Shown: piece by piece, positions 44,349 through 52,960 of the stretch | Layout: each line of letters begins with the position of its first letter | Numbering within the stretch: position 1 is the stretch's first letter | Assembly: GCA_018714965.1 (NCBI GenBank) | Contig: DVML01000007.1 | Coordinates: 1 to 64,000, forward strand | Length of the DNA: 64,000 nucleotides | Reading direction: 5' to 3' | DNA from: Fimihabitans intestinipullorum | Lineage (GTDB): Bacteria > Bacillota_I > Bacilli_A > RF39 > UBA660 | The notes under the pieces: generated by a model | The model's input: only the letters and a program-made list of their open reading frames with translations | Databases searched by the model: none | Told to the model about the DNA's origin: nothing | Translations under genes and position numbers: made by a program

Positions 44349-44973
44349 TATCTTAATTAATTTTCAACCAATTTTGTATGATTTTTATGAATGGAATTTA
44401 AATGATAATATTGAACATATCAGAAAAGTACCGATGTTCCGTGTTACTGAAAAAGATCTAAATGAGATTCGAGATTATAAGATACAATTAGATCGAGACA
44501 TACTTGTAAAGATTTATAAAAAAACGGAAAAATTTACAAAGCATGATTTAGAATTGATCCCATATGTCTGTATTTTTAGCAGCGAAAAAGAAGCATTAGC
44601 GGTTCAGTTTGATAAAAAAGGAATAGCAATAAAGAAAAGCAAGCTATTGATAGATGAGGAAAATGAAGTATTAGATGTTGCAGAACGGGTTTCTATTTTT
44701 TCACTTACATATAAAAAATTAAAAAAGGAAGTATGCGTTACAAATAAGACGAGACGCGAGGTGGCAACCGAAAGGTGGTTAAGAAGAGAGTTAAAAAAAT
44801 TAAAAGACAGAAATATTGAAAAATTAAAATATTTGTATTATGAATGTTTCAATCAAAAAGAGAAAGATATAAAAAAGATTATCACAAATTTTGAAAACAC
44901 TTTGGAGTGTGGTGGAAATGAGATTATAGAAAGAATGCAGAGTTTCTTTAAGCTCACACAATCTCAGAAATAA
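44332..44973 (+). CDS. DUF3603-like cytoplasmic protein
   Basis: The 213 residues begin YIYDILINFQPILYDFYEWNLND, followed by a VPMFRV strand and IAIKKSKLLIDEENEV. That order resembles Bacillus proteins under DUF3603, whose N-terminus reads similarly and whose function is unknown. The C-terminal half is charged and helical. It is preceded by AGGAGGAGA and overlaps the small membrane gene. The assignment is from memory of the pattern and needs a profile search. Confidence 0.55.
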   Translation: MNYIYDILINFQPILYDFYEWNLNDNIEHIRKVPMFRVTEKDLNEIRDYKIQLDRDILVKIYKKTEKFTKHDLELIPYVCIFSSEKEALAVQFDKKGIAIKKSKLLIDEENEVLDVAERVSIFSLTYKKLKKEVCVTNKTRREVATERWLRRELKKLKDRNIEKLKYLYYECFNQKEKDIKKIITNFENTLECGGNEIIERMQSFFKLTQSQK

Positions 44974-44975
44974 TA

Positions 44976-45004
44976 TTGACACATCAAAGAAACTATATTA
45001 TACT
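44976..45004 (+). promoter_or_regulatory. Promoter of the T-box leader and asnS
   Basis: TTGACA (44976-44981), 17 bases, TATACT (44999-45004). Confidence 0.85.
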
Positions 45005-45009
45005 ACTTG

Positions 45010-45240
45010 TAGAACTGTGAAGTGGAGAAGTAGGGTTTGAACTGCACGAAAGAGAGTCGGGATGGTGGAAACCGATGTGTAAGCAAATTTGAATAACACC
45101 ATGGAGTTGTCTAGATGAAATAATAGTAGTTTAGACCGGTCATACCGTTATCGATGAAGAGAGCAAGATTACTTGAAGAAGGGTGGTACCGCGTCTTTTT
45201 GACGTCCCTTTACAAGTAATTTTTTTGTAAGGAGGCTGAT
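45010..45240 (+). ncRNA. T-box riboswitch leader of asnS
   Basis: The leader has a stem I region beginning near 45010, the distal-loop element GGTGGAAACC (45064-45073) and the invariant T-box GAAGGGTGGTACCGCG (45178-45193). A terminator stem ATTACTTG (45168-45175) / CAAGTAAT (45213-45220) with a T run competes with the antiterminator. Uncharged tRNA binding stabilises the antiterminator and turns on the synthetase gene. The codon AAC at 45095-45097 on the 3' side of stem I is the likely asparagine specifier. Confidence 0.92.
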
Positions 45241-45243
45241 AGA

Positions 45244-46635
45244 ATGAAATCGATAGATGTGAAAGATCTAAGGCAAAAATTAGAAGATTACATGGGCAAA
45301 GAAATTCGCTTGCAAGGGTGGATTCGTAATCATAGAAAGCAAAAAGAATTTGGCTTTATTGATTTTTACGATGGAACTTGTTTTGGGAGTGTACAATTAG
45401 TCTACGATAATACATTAGAAAGTTTTGAGCAGATTCAAAAATATAGAGTAGGATCTAGTATTGAGGTTTTAGGAACAGTAGAAAAGTCTCCTGCTAAGGG
45501 ACAAACGTTTGAAATTAAAGTTTCTACACTTACTTTATTGGGAGATAGTCCAGAAGATTATCCAATTCAACCAAAGAGACATACGAGAGAATTTTTAAGA
45601 GAAGTAGGATATCTTCGTCCGAGAGTAAATTTATTTCAAGCGGTTTTCCGTGTAAGAAGCGTTGTGGCAATGGCAATTCATACGTATTTTCAAGAAAATG
45701 GATACATCTATTTTCATGCTCCACTTATTACGGCAAGTGATTGTGAAGGAGCAGGTGAAATGTTCCAAGTGACCACTTTAGATTTAGAAAAACTTCCGAA
45801 AACAGAGGATGATAAAATTGATTTTCATCAAGATTTTTTCGGAAAACCAGCAAGTTTAACAGTGTCTGGTCAATTACAGGCGGAAGCTTTCGCAATGGCA
45901 TTTAAAAGAGTATATACATTTGGACCGACGTTTCGTGCGGAAAATTCAAATACGAAAACACATGCAAGTGAGTTTTGGATGATTGAACCAGAAATAGCGT
46001 TCTGTGATTTAGATGGAGTTATGGATATCGAGGAAGATATGTTAAAGTTTATCATTCGCTATGTATTAGAACATTGCGAAGAGGAAATGAAATTCTTTGA
46101 TTCTTTCGTTGAAAAAGGCATCATTCAAAAGTTAAAAGATGTCGTCGATGCCAAGGCTGCTCGTATTACACATAAAGAAGCAATTGATATTTTACTTGCA
46201 AGTGGTGAGAAATTTGAAAATAAACCAACTTATGGAGAAGATTTAGCAACAGAACACGAAAAATACTTAACGGGAGTCCACTTTAAAAGTCCTGTCTTTG
46301 TAACAGATTGGCCAAAGGATATCAAAGCGTTTTACATGAGACAAAACGATGATGGACAGACGGTTGCTGCTGTTGATTTATTAGTGCCAGGAGCAGGAGA
46401 ATTGATGGGTGGAAGCCAGAGAGAAGAGCGACTTGATAGATTAGAGAGTCGTATGAAAGAATTAAATATGGAAACAGAAGGTATGGAATGGTATTTGAAC
46501 TTACGTCGTTATGGTGGATGTAAGCACTCTGGATTCGGAATGGGATTTGAGCGTCTTTTAATCTATATGACGGGAGTAGAGAACATTCGTGATGTTATTC
46601 CATTCCCAAGAACACCTGGAAACTGTGAGTTTTAA
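45244..46635 (+). CDS. asnS: Asparaginyl-tRNA synthetase
   Basis: The 463 residues comprise an OB-fold anticodon-binding domain (about 1-110; IRLQGWIRNHRKQKEFGFIDF) and a class II catalytic core. Motif 2 reads FGPTFRAENSNTKTHASEFWM and motif 3 GFGMGFERLLIYM. AsnRS charges tRNA-Asn directly. An insertion around residues 165-200 is typical of AsnRS rather than AspRS. The start follows AAGGAGG, and the upstream T-box fits an Asn enzyme. Confidence 0.96.
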   Translation: MKSIDVKDLRQKLEDYMGKEIRLQGWIRNHRKQKEFGFIDFYDGTCFGSVQLVYDNTLESFEQIQKYRVGSSIEVLGTVEKSPAKGQTFEIKVSTLTLLGDSPEDYPIQPKRHTREFLREVGYLRPRVNLFQAVFRVRSVVAMAIHTYFQENGYIYFHAPLITASDCEGAGEMFQVTTLDLEKLPKTEDDKIDFHQDFFGKPASLTVSGQLQAEAFAMAFKRVYTFGPTFRAENSNTKTHASEFWMIEPEIAFCDLDGVMDIEEDMLKFIIRYVLEHCEEEMKFFDSFVEKGIIQKLKDVVDAKAARITHKEAIDILLASGEKFENKPTYGEDLATEHEKYLTGVHFKSPVFVTDWPKDIKAFYMRQNDDGQTVAAVDLLVPGAGELMGGSQREERLDRLESRMKELNMETEGMEWYLNLRRYGGCKHSGFGMGFERLLIYMTGVENIRDVIPFPRTPGNCEF

Positions 46636-46660
46636 AAAGAGAAATAATTCTCTTTTTCTT
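46634..46660 (+). terminator. Terminator of asnS
   Basis: AAAAAGAGAA (46634-46643) and TTCTCTTTTT (46648-46657). Confidence 0.8.
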
Positions 46661-46689
46661 GTATGGAAGTAAAAAAGAGGAGAAATAAA

Positions 46690-47079
46690 ATGAGACAGAA
46701 AGGATTTACATTATTGGAATTATTAGCTGTGATTGTGATATTGGCGATCGTTGCACTAATTACAGTGCCATTGATCATGAATACTATAGAAGATGCCAAA
46801 GAAGGTGCATATGAAGAGAGTGTAAGAGGTGCGATTGCTACAGCTAGTATGGATGCGGCACGCTCTAAATTTCAATACGAAAATTATGTAGTAAAAGATG
46901 GTGGCGTCTATCGGGATGATACGAAGATCGATATGAAAGGTGGTATTTCTGGTACAGGTATCATCGTTATTCGTAAAGAAGAAGGAGTAAAAGTTTCCAT
47001 TCAAAATGGTGAGATATGTGCGTATAAAGATTTTAAAGATGAACATGTTACTTATGAAAAAAGAACTTGTCCAGAATAA
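46690..47079 (+). CDS. Type IV pseudopilin-like protein
   Basis: The 129 residues start RQKGFTLLELLAVIVILAI, a textbook type IV prepilin leader: cleavage after G5, N-methylated Phe and Glu at +5. A short globular domain with two cysteines follows (EICAYKD and RTCPE). The ATG at 46690 lies 6 bases after GAGGAGA; an in-frame ATG at 46663 gives an atypical leader. It stands alone, with no com or pil genes near it, and needs a prepilin peptidase encoded elsewhere. Confidence 0.88.
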   Translation: MRQKGFTLLELLAVIVILAIVALITVPLIMNTIEDAKEGAYEESVRGAIATASMDAARSKFQYENYVVKDGGVYRDDTKIDMKGGISGTGIIVIRKEEGVKVSIQNGEICAYKDFKDEHVTYEKRTCPE

Positions 47080-47130
47080 AATAGTATAATTTGGTATTTT
47101 TCTTCCAAACTAATAATGAGGAGGAAAAAT

Positions 47131-47685
47131 ATGAAGAAATTAATAGGAATCTGTTGTGCTTTAATGCTTTTCTGTGGATGTTCTCTTGGAGAAGATATGA
47201 CGAATACGCCAACGAAAAAAACGGAAGAATTCTTATCGAAATATCAAACATTAGATGGCGATGTTTTAGATAGTTTAGATAATGTCATCGATGAAGATGT
47301 CAATTTTAATACAACGCAGAGAGATCAGTATCGTGAATTGATGAAGAAACATTATCAAAACTTGACGTATGAGATCAAAGACGAAAAGATCGATGGAAAT
47401 AAGGCAACAGTTACAGCAGAGATAGAAGTGACAGATTATACAAACATATTAGAAGAAGCGGATAAAGTACTCAAAGAAACTCCTGAGAAATTTCAAGATG
47501 AAAGTAAGAATTTTGACGAGAGTAAATTTATGGACTATCGTCTAGAAAAATTGAAAGATGCATCTGATACCGTAACGTATACGGTCAACTTTCACTTAAC
47601 AAAGAAAGATGGTACTTGGGAGATGGATCCATTATCTGATGAGCAAGAACAAAAAATACATGGTATGTATCGAAATGAAAGATAA
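47131..47685 (+). CDS. Lipoprotein
   Basis: The 184 residues begin with a lipoprotein signal and lipobox LFCGC (about Cys17). The mature part is acidic, with an alpha/beta cone-like domain (LTYEIKDEKIDGNKATVTAEIEVTDYTN) and a later VTYTVNFHLTKKDGTWEM strand pair, as in DUF4878- or NTF2-like lipoproteins. It should be lipid-anchored to the outer face. An upstream in-frame ATG (47116) overlaps the ribosome site; the chosen ATG follows AGGAGGAAAAAT. Function unknown. Confidence 0.7.
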   Translation: MKKLIGICCALMLFCGCSLGEDMTNTPTKKTEEFLSKYQTLDGDVLDSLDNVIDEDVNFNTTQRDQYRELMKKHYQNLTYEIKDEKIDGNKATVTAEIEVTDYTNILEEADKVLKETPEKFQDESKNFDESKFMDYRLEKLKDASDTVTYTVNFHLTKKDGTWEMDPLSDEQEQKIHGMYRNER

Positions 47686-47702
47686 GCAATTATCTTTTTT
47701 TC
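47678..47702 (+). terminator. Terminator of the lipoprotein gene
   Basis: AAAGATAA (47678-47685) and TTATCTTT (47690-47697), then a T run. Confidence 0.75.
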
Positions 47703-47750
47703 GTATTCTAAACGTGTCCACTTCGACATAAACTGATATAGGTGAAAGTT

Positions 47751-48845
47751 ATGAAGAAATGGATGATATTCATTGTTTGTCTTTTTATATTTCCGCTAAA
47801 TGTAAATGCGATTTCGACAAGCGCACAAGCATCGATTTTATTGGATCAAAATTCTAATCGAATTTTATATGGGCAAAATATAGACACTGTTCGTAGTGTT
47901 GCGAGTATTTCTAAAATTATGACAGGAATTTTAGCTGTGGAAAGTGGGAAGTTAGATCATACAGTTACAATTAACGATGTCGTTTTAAGAGCCTATGGAT
48001 CAGGAATATATGTCAAAGTTGGAGAAAAACTAAAATTACGCGATTTAGTATATGGCTTGATGCTTCGAAGTGGAAACGATGCTGCGCTTGCCATTGCTGA
48101 TTACGTCGGTGGTAGTGTCGATAAGTTTGTAGCATTAATGAATGAAAAAGCGAAAGAAATCGGAATGAAGAATACGACATTTCATAATCCAAGTGGATTA
48201 GATGAAGAAGAGGAAGTTGGAAATTATTCTACCGCCTATGACATGGCAATTCTAATGAGTTATGCCATGAAGAACGAAGATTTTAAAAAAATAGTGGGAA
48301 CGAAAAAGTATACGTTAAAGACAAATAAAAATCATTATATATGGTATAACAAAAATAAGTTATTGCAAACGTATCAATATGCGACAGGTGGTAAGACAGG
48401 ATTTACCAAAAAGGCACGTCGGACTTTAGTGTCAACCGCAACAAAAGGAAATGTAAACTTAATAGCAGTGACTCTAAACGATGGAAATGATTTTCAGGAT
48501 CATGAAAATTTACACGAATATGGATTTGATAATTTCCAGTCCTATTTGGTTTTAAAAAAGGGAAATCTAAAGATTGCGAAAGAAAATTATTATCGTGGAG
48601 ATACGCTCTATATCAATCAAGATATTCGAATCGCATTACAACCATCGGAAAAAGATGCTGTTCATATCAATTATAAATTAGAAAAAAAAGATGATTATAA
48701 AAATGGTGATCAGGTAGGAGTTGTAGAATTATTTTTAGGAGAAGAAAAAATTTCGGACGTTCCAATTATGGTGCGTGTCGAAAACAATGGCAAGCACTAC
48801 CAAAAAAGCTTATGGGATAAAATCAAGGGTTGGTTCACATCATGA
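47751..48845 (+). CDS. dacB: D-alanyl-D-alanine carboxypeptidase, DacB type
   Basis: The 364 residues have a signal peptide (about 1-20) and the serine peptidase S11 motifs. SxxK reads SISK, SxN reads SGN (LRSGNDAALAIADYVGG) and KTG reads GGKTGFT. These enzymes trim the terminal D-Ala of peptidoglycan stems. Its position before spmA, spmB and rluB copies the Bacillus dacB operon, so it most likely shapes cortex cross-linking in sporulation. The ATG at 47751 fits the AGGTGA site; the GTG at 47742 lies inside that site. Confidence 0.88.
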   Translation: MKKWMIFIVCLFIFPLNVNAISTSAQASILLDQNSNRILYGQNIDTVRSVASISKIMTGILAVESGKLDHTVTINDVVLRAYGSGIYVKVGEKLKLRDLVYGLMLRSGNDAALAIADYVGGSVDKFVALMNEKAKEIGMKNTTFHNPSGLDEEEEVGNYSTAYDMAILMSYAMKNEDFKKIVGTKKYTLKTNKNHYIWYNKNKLLQTYQYATGGKTGFTKKARRTLVSTATKGNVNLIAVTLNDGNDFQDHENLHEYGFDNFQSYLVLKKGNLKIAKENYYRGDTLYINQDIRIALQPSEKDAVHINYKLEKKDDYKNGDQVGVVELFLGEEKISDVPIMVRVENNGKHYQKSLWDKIKGWFTS

Positions 48846-49426
48846 TGAATAAAATATGGGCTTTTTTCATCGTAAGTAGTATTCTATTTTCATTATGCAC
48901 AGGAAATTTAGATACGATGAATAAGCAAATCTTAGATACTGGGAAAGTAGCATTTGAAATGACAGTGAAAATTATACCAGTAATGGCATTATGGTTAGGA
49001 ATTATGAAAATCGCATCGCTATCGGGACTGTTATCTAAAATGGCATGTAAAATATCACGACCATTAAAAATTTTGTTTCCTGATATTCCCAAGAATCATG
49101 AATCTTTTTCCTTGATTTCATCTAATATCATTGCAAATTTATTTGGACTAGGTAACGCAGCAACTCCATTTGGATTGAAAGCGATGGAATCTTTACAAAC
49201 GATCAATCCGAAAAAAGATACGGCAAGTCGTAGTATGATCACGTTTTTAGTGTTAAACACGAGTGGGCTTACTTTGATCCCGACGACGATTATTTCTCTG
49301 CGGATGATGTATGGCAGTAAAAATCCAACAGAAATCGTAGTAGGATGTATTTTAGCAACGTTGTGTGCGACATTGGCTGGCCTTTTGATGGATCGATTCC
49401 TTGCGCGTAGGAGCAATCATGATTAG
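48842..49426 (+). CDS. spmA: Spore maturation protein A
   Basis: The 194 residues contain about five membrane segments with FGLGNAATPFGLKAMESLQ, the conserved SpmA segment of nucleoside-recognition (Gate) domain proteins. In Bacillus, SpmA and SpmB aid spore core dehydration. The ATG overlaps the dacB stop (ATGA), giving coupled translation. A TTG-started longer form is possible but has poor spacing. Confidence 0.9.
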   Translation: MMNKIWAFFIVSSILFSLCTGNLDTMNKQILDTGKVAFEMTVKIIPVMALWLGIMKIASLSGLLSKMACKISRPLKILFPDIPKNHESFSLISSNIIANLFGLGNAATPFGLKAMESLQTINPKKDTASRSMITFLVLNTSGLTLIPTTIISLRMMYGSKNPTEIVVGCILATLCATLAGLLMDRFLARRSNHD

Positions 49427-49940
49427 CGCTATTTCTAATATGTTAATTCCATGTTTGGTATGTGGTATTATCCTCTATGGCGTAAGACATAAAGTCGATG
49501 TATACGACGCTTTTATCGAGGGAGCAAAAGAAAGTTTTCCGATGATAAAATCGATGTTTCCAACGTTTTTAGGTATGATTTTTGGTATCAATTTATTCTT
49601 AAATAGTGGTATATTAGAATTTCTTTTGAATTTTTTAAATCCTTTCCTAGAGTTTCTAAAAATTCCATTAGATATTGTTCCAATGGCAGTGTTACGACCA
49701 ATTTCAGGAAGTTCTACTTTGGCTATTCTAAACTACATTTTTGAAGTGTCTGGACCGGACAGTTTTATCGGACGACTTGCTTCTATCATTCAAGGATCTA
49801 CCGATACTACATTTTATATTATTACACTGTATTTTGGATGTGTTGGAATCAAAAAAATTAAGTATGCCTTATGGGCAGGGCTTTTTGCAGATTTGATTGG
49901 AATTACTGCTAGTTTAATCATCGTACAATTGCTTTTTTAA
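49419..49940 (+). CDS. spmB: Spore maturation protein B
   Basis: The 173 residues have membrane segments and the RPISGSSTLAILNYIF motif of SpmB. The ATG at 49419 follows TAGGAGC and overlaps the end of spmA by 8 bases. With SpmA it is presumed to form a channel or transporter in the forespore envelope. Confidence 0.9.
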   Translation: MISAISNMLIPCLVCGIILYGVRHKVDVYDAFIEGAKESFPMIKSMFPTFLGMIFGINLFLNSGILEFLLNFLNPFLEFLKIPLDIVPMAVLRPISGSSTLAILNYIFEVSGPDSFIGRLASIIQGSTDTTFYIITLYFGCVGIKKIKYALWAGLFADLIGITASLIIVQLLF

Positions 49941-49957
49941 GATGTTTCCTGTATAAT
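49929..49957 (+). promoter_or_regulatory. Promoter of rluB
   Basis: TTGCTT (49929-49934), 17 bases, TATAAT (49952-49957). It lets rluB be expressed in growth independently of the sporulation genes. Confidence 0.7.
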
Positions 49958-49976
49958 CTAATCACAGGTGATTGGT

Positions 49977-50693
49977 ATGGAAAGACTACAGAAAGTGATT
50001 GCAAATTACGGAGTTTGTTCTAGACGTAAGGCAGAAGAACTAATTTCAAAAGGACATGTTACTGTGAATGGAAAGTTAGTTACAACGTTAGGGACAACGG
50101 TAAGTGATAAAGATATCATCGAAGTTGATGGAGAACGAATTAACAAAGAACAAAAAGAGTATATTTTACTGTTTAAACCAAGAGGTACTGTAACGACCAC
50201 ACATGATGATAAAGGTAGAAAAACAGTCATGGATTATATCGAGACAGATAAGAGAGTTTACCCGGTAGGAAGGTTAGATTATGATACGACAGGTGTCTTG
50301 CTCTTGACAAACGATGGGGAACTATCTAATATGTTAATGCATCCAAAAGCGGAAATAGAAAAAGTATATGTTGCTAAAGTAAAAGGTATATTGAGTGGGG
50401 AAGAGATCAATCGTTTGAAACGAGGAGTTGTGATCGACGGTAGAAAGACAGCGCCAGCCAAGGTAAAAGTGCGAAAGGTAGATAAGAAGGCGCAGACAAG
50501 TATCGTTGAGATCTCGATTCACGAAGGTCGTAATCATCAAGTAAAGAAGATGTTTGAACGTGTCGGACACGATGTATTAAAGTTAAAAAGAGAACGTCTT
50601 GCTTTTTTAGATTTAAAGGGATTAAAATCTGGAGAATATCGATATTTAAAAATAAAAGAGGTTCATCAATTATATATGCTTGCAAAAAAATAA
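49977..50693 (+). CDS. rluB: 23S rRNA pseudouridine synthase, RluB/RsuA family
   Basis: The 238 residues have an S4-like RNA-binding domain (about 1-60; MERLQKVIANYGVCSRRKAEELI) and the RsuA catalytic domain. The active-site Asp is in GRLDYDTTGVLLLTNDGEL, and NHQVKKMFERVGH is conserved. It isomerises a uridine near the peptidyl transferase centre. The dacB-spmA-spmB-rluB order is conserved in Bacillus. The AGGTG site lies 6 bases before the ATG at 49977. Confidence 0.9.
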   Translation: MERLQKVIANYGVCSRRKAEELISKGHVTVNGKLVTTLGTTVSDKDIIEVDGERINKEQKEYILLFKPRGTVTTTHDDKGRKTVMDYIETDKRVYPVGRLDYDTTGVLLLTNDGELSNMLMHPKAEIEKVYVAKVKGILSGEEINRLKRGVVIDGRKTAPAKVKVRKVDKKAQTSIVEISIHEGRNHQVKKMFERVGHDVLKLKRERLAFLDLKGLKSGEYRYLKIKEVHQLYMLAKK

Positions 50694-50721
50694 AAAAGAT
50701 TTCAAAATTGAAATCTTTTTT
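50692..50721. terminator. Bidirectional terminator between rluB and the ferredoxin gene
   Basis: AAAAAAGATTTCA (50692-50704) and TGAAATCTTTTTT (50709-50721) form a 13-bp stem with A and T tracts on both sides. Confidence 0.9.
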
Positions 50722-50915
50722 TATTCGTCTATTACGATAGCACCAGTAGGGCACATATCAGCAGCATCTTGAATTTCTTCTTCTGCTTCTTTGATATTGC
50801 TTCCTTCCACTACAGTTGCTAATCCTTCTTCGTCAATTTCAAAGATATTACTAGCAATTCCTTGGCATGCACCACAACCGATACATACATCTCTATTTAC
50901 ATGAACTTTTTCCAT
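50721..50915 (-). CDS. fer: Single [4Fe-4S] ferredoxin
   Basis: The 64 residues carry CIGCGAC (Cys-x2-Cys-x2-Cys) and a distal CPTGAI, the four cluster ligands of a Bacillus-type 4Fe-4S ferredoxin. The middle is acidic, as usual for electron carriers. It transfers electrons between cytoplasmic redox enzymes. The ribosome site GGGAGGAAAT is strong. It is monocistronic on the minus strand. Confidence 0.95.
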   Translation of the reverse strand: MEKVHVNRDVCIGCGACQGIASNIFEIDEEGLATVVEGSNIKEAEEEIQDAADMCPTGAIVIDE

Positions 50916-50969
50916 ATATTTCCTCCCGTTTCATTATAAAAAATTTTATGCGAAAATGCAAGGAAATAG

Positions 50970-50998
50970 TTTAAAAACTTTGTCAAATATGGTATGAT
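50970..50998 (+). promoter_or_regulatory. Candidate promoter of the tail-anchored protein
   Basis: TTTAAA (50970-50975), 17 bases, TATGAT (50993-50998). Confidence 0.5.
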
Positions 50999-51025
50999 GT
51001 AAGCAGACGGTAGGTGAGGGTTATT

Positions 51026-51847
51026 ATGGCAAGTCGAATGGAACGTTATTATCAATTAAATACCGAAACGCCAAGACGTAGCAAACGAAATCAAGCATTA
51101 TATGAGAAGATATACGAAACAAGTGGAGAATACTCTAATATCGAAGGAATTGCTAAGATAGAAAAGACAAATGAAATCGATATTAATAAAATTAAAGAAA
51201 TGTTACGTCAAAGAGAAGAGAGAAAAAAAGGAAGAGTAGTAAATCAAGAGAATGTTAAAAAAACGACGCCAGAACCACCGAAAGTAGAAAAAATAGAGCC
51301 GGCCGTAGAAAAAAATTATGATATTCGTGATATTTTAGTAAAAGCAAAATCTCAAAAAGAAGAAACAGAAAGCGATCGATATCATAGTTTGAAAAATACT
51401 CAATATAACATTTTAAAGGGAATTAATCTAAAGGACGAACTAAATAGAAGAGATTATATGGATCAAGATGAAGATGAATTAAAAGAATTGATTCATACGA
51501 TTACGAATGCAAGTTTATTAAATAAAATGGCTGATGAAGATTTATCGTTAGATTTGTTAAGCGACTTAAAATCGGTCGATAATACACAGATCAATAGTGA
51601 AGCAATTCAGGCTATTTTAAAAGAGGAAAAAGAAGAACAGAGAAAACAAGATTTCGATGATACGAGAGATCTAGATAAATCATTCTATACTTCTAGTTTG
51701 AACTTTAGCGATGAAGATTTTGATGAATTAGGAGAAATTAAAAAGAAGATTACAAAACGGAGAGCTATTTTAAAAGGCATTGGAATGGTCGTTATTTTGA
51801 TTCTTGTTGTCGTTGCAGCATACTTTGTGGGAAAATATTTATTATAA
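51026..51847 (+). CDS. Tail-anchored protein with long charged region
   Basis: The 273 residues are hydrophilic and charged up to about residue 250. A single C-terminal membrane helix (VVILILVVVAAYFVGKYLL) follows, so the bulk faces the cytoplasm. Predicted helices and a basic N-terminus (MERYYQLNTETPRRSKRNQ) are visible; no catalytic motif. The ATG at 51026 follows GGTGAGGG; a GTG at 51014 lies within that site. It is convergent with the ger operon. Its role is unknown. Confidence 0.6.
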   Translation: MASRMERYYQLNTETPRRSKRNQALYEKIYETSGEYSNIEGIAKIEKTNEIDINKIKEMLRQREERKKGRVVNQENVKKTTPEPPKVEKIEPAVEKNYDIRDILVKAKSQKEETESDRYHSLKNTQYNILKGINLKDELNRRDYMDQDEDELKELIHTITNASLLNKMADEDLSLDLLSDLKSVDNTQINSEAIQAILKEEKEEQRKQDFDDTRDLDKSFYTSSLNFSDEDFDELGEIKKKITKRRAILKGIGMVVILILVVVAAYFVGKYLL

Positions 51848-51877
51848 AAAGAAAAGTAATTAACTTTTCTTTTTTTC
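51846..51877. terminator. Bidirectional terminator between convergent genes
   Basis: AAAAAGAAAAGT (51846-51857) and ACTTTTCTTTTT (51863-51874) with 5-base loop; overlaps the stop of the ger operon. Confidence 0.85.
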
Positions 51878-52960
51878 GGTATAAAATATTTTTAACATGA
51901 TACCGAGTGGAACGAGGAAAAAGAAGATATATAGAAGAACAGGATAGACTTTAGACAAAAACTGATAGGCATCCGTATTTGTTGGAAAGATAATTTCACT
52001 GAGGAAGAAAATGATACCAAGTAAAACAGTATAGATGATTTTTTCATTTTTTTCACTCTGTGTATGCCATATTCTTTTGATGCCGTTTTCTACAAAGTAT
52101 ACAGCGATAGCACACGTGATTAACATGTCAAATATCCATTGGATAGATAGCGTGTTTTCCACGCGTGTGATAAATCCTAAAATAGAAACTCTTTTTAAAA
52201 TGTGAAATTCTGCATATTGATAGAGCTGACATAATTCTATTCCTAGAATAGATAATGTACAAAAAGCAATGATGAATAACATGACATTTGTGATCAGATA
52301 GGAATAAATTACGTGTTGATTAAAGTGTCGATCTTTTTTTATTTGATCTTTTGGTATGATTGTAAGTAAAAAGATAGGGAGTATATTATACGCAACATAG
52401 TGTAAAGAACCAGTTACAATAGGTTGTAAACCTTCGTCCATGAATGGTCTTAGGTTGTTGATATCAACTTGGCCCACAAGACCAATAAAACTAAGTAAAT
52501 ATAAGAATATATCGATATATAATAGGATCATAATAACACGGGCAAATGTAGGCAGTCCTTTAGACAGCATATACCAAATACCGATTGCAAAAATAATCCC
52601 GATCATTGTAACAGGAGTACGATATAGATATTGTGAGTTGATGAAGTTGCACAAATTATAAAATATAGTAACGGCAAGAGAAAGGACGAAACCGAGTAAT
52701 AATAGATTGAGAATAAGAGCGATCTTTCTTCCGAATAATTCCTGATTTAATTCGATAATAGAAAGATTTGGTTTGTAATTCATAATATAGAGAAAAATAA
52801 AGATTGGAATCAAACCTATAATGATAGCAAATAAAATTGATATCGGAGTATTTTGCTTTGAAATGAAAAATAAATTATTGATGGAAATACCAACAAAGCA
52901 AGAATGCATAATAAAGTAGATAAAAGAGTCAAACTGTATGTTGCTAATTTGTTTTTTCAT
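51860..52960 (-). CDS. gerAB: Spore germination permease, GerAB family
   Basis: The 366 residues form about ten membrane segments, as in GerAB/GerB proteins, which belong to the APC transporter superfamily and bind the germinant. The N-terminus (KKQISNIQFDSFIYFIMHS) and GLIPIFIFLYIM fit the family. The gene overlaps gerAC by 17 bases. It is the last gene of the operon and ends in the terminator at 51846. Confidence 0.88.
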   Translation of the reverse strand: MKKQISNIQFDSFIYFIMHSCFVGISINNLFFISKQNTPISILFAIIIGLIPIFIFLYIMNYKPNLSIIELNQELFGRKIALILNLLLLGFVLSLAVTIFYNLCNFINSQYLYRTPVTMIGIIFAIGIWYMLSKGLPTFARVIMILLYIDIFLYLLSFIGLVGQVDINNLRPFMDEGLQPIVTGSLHYVAYNILPIFLLTIIPKDQIKKDRHFNQHVIYSYLITNVMLFIIAFCTLSILGIELCQLYQYAEFHILKRVSILGFITRVENTLSIQWIFDMLITCAIAVYFVENGIKRIWHTQSEKNEKIIYTVLLGIIFFLSEIIFPTNTDAYQFLSKVYPVLLYIFFFLVPLGIMLKIFYTEKKKS

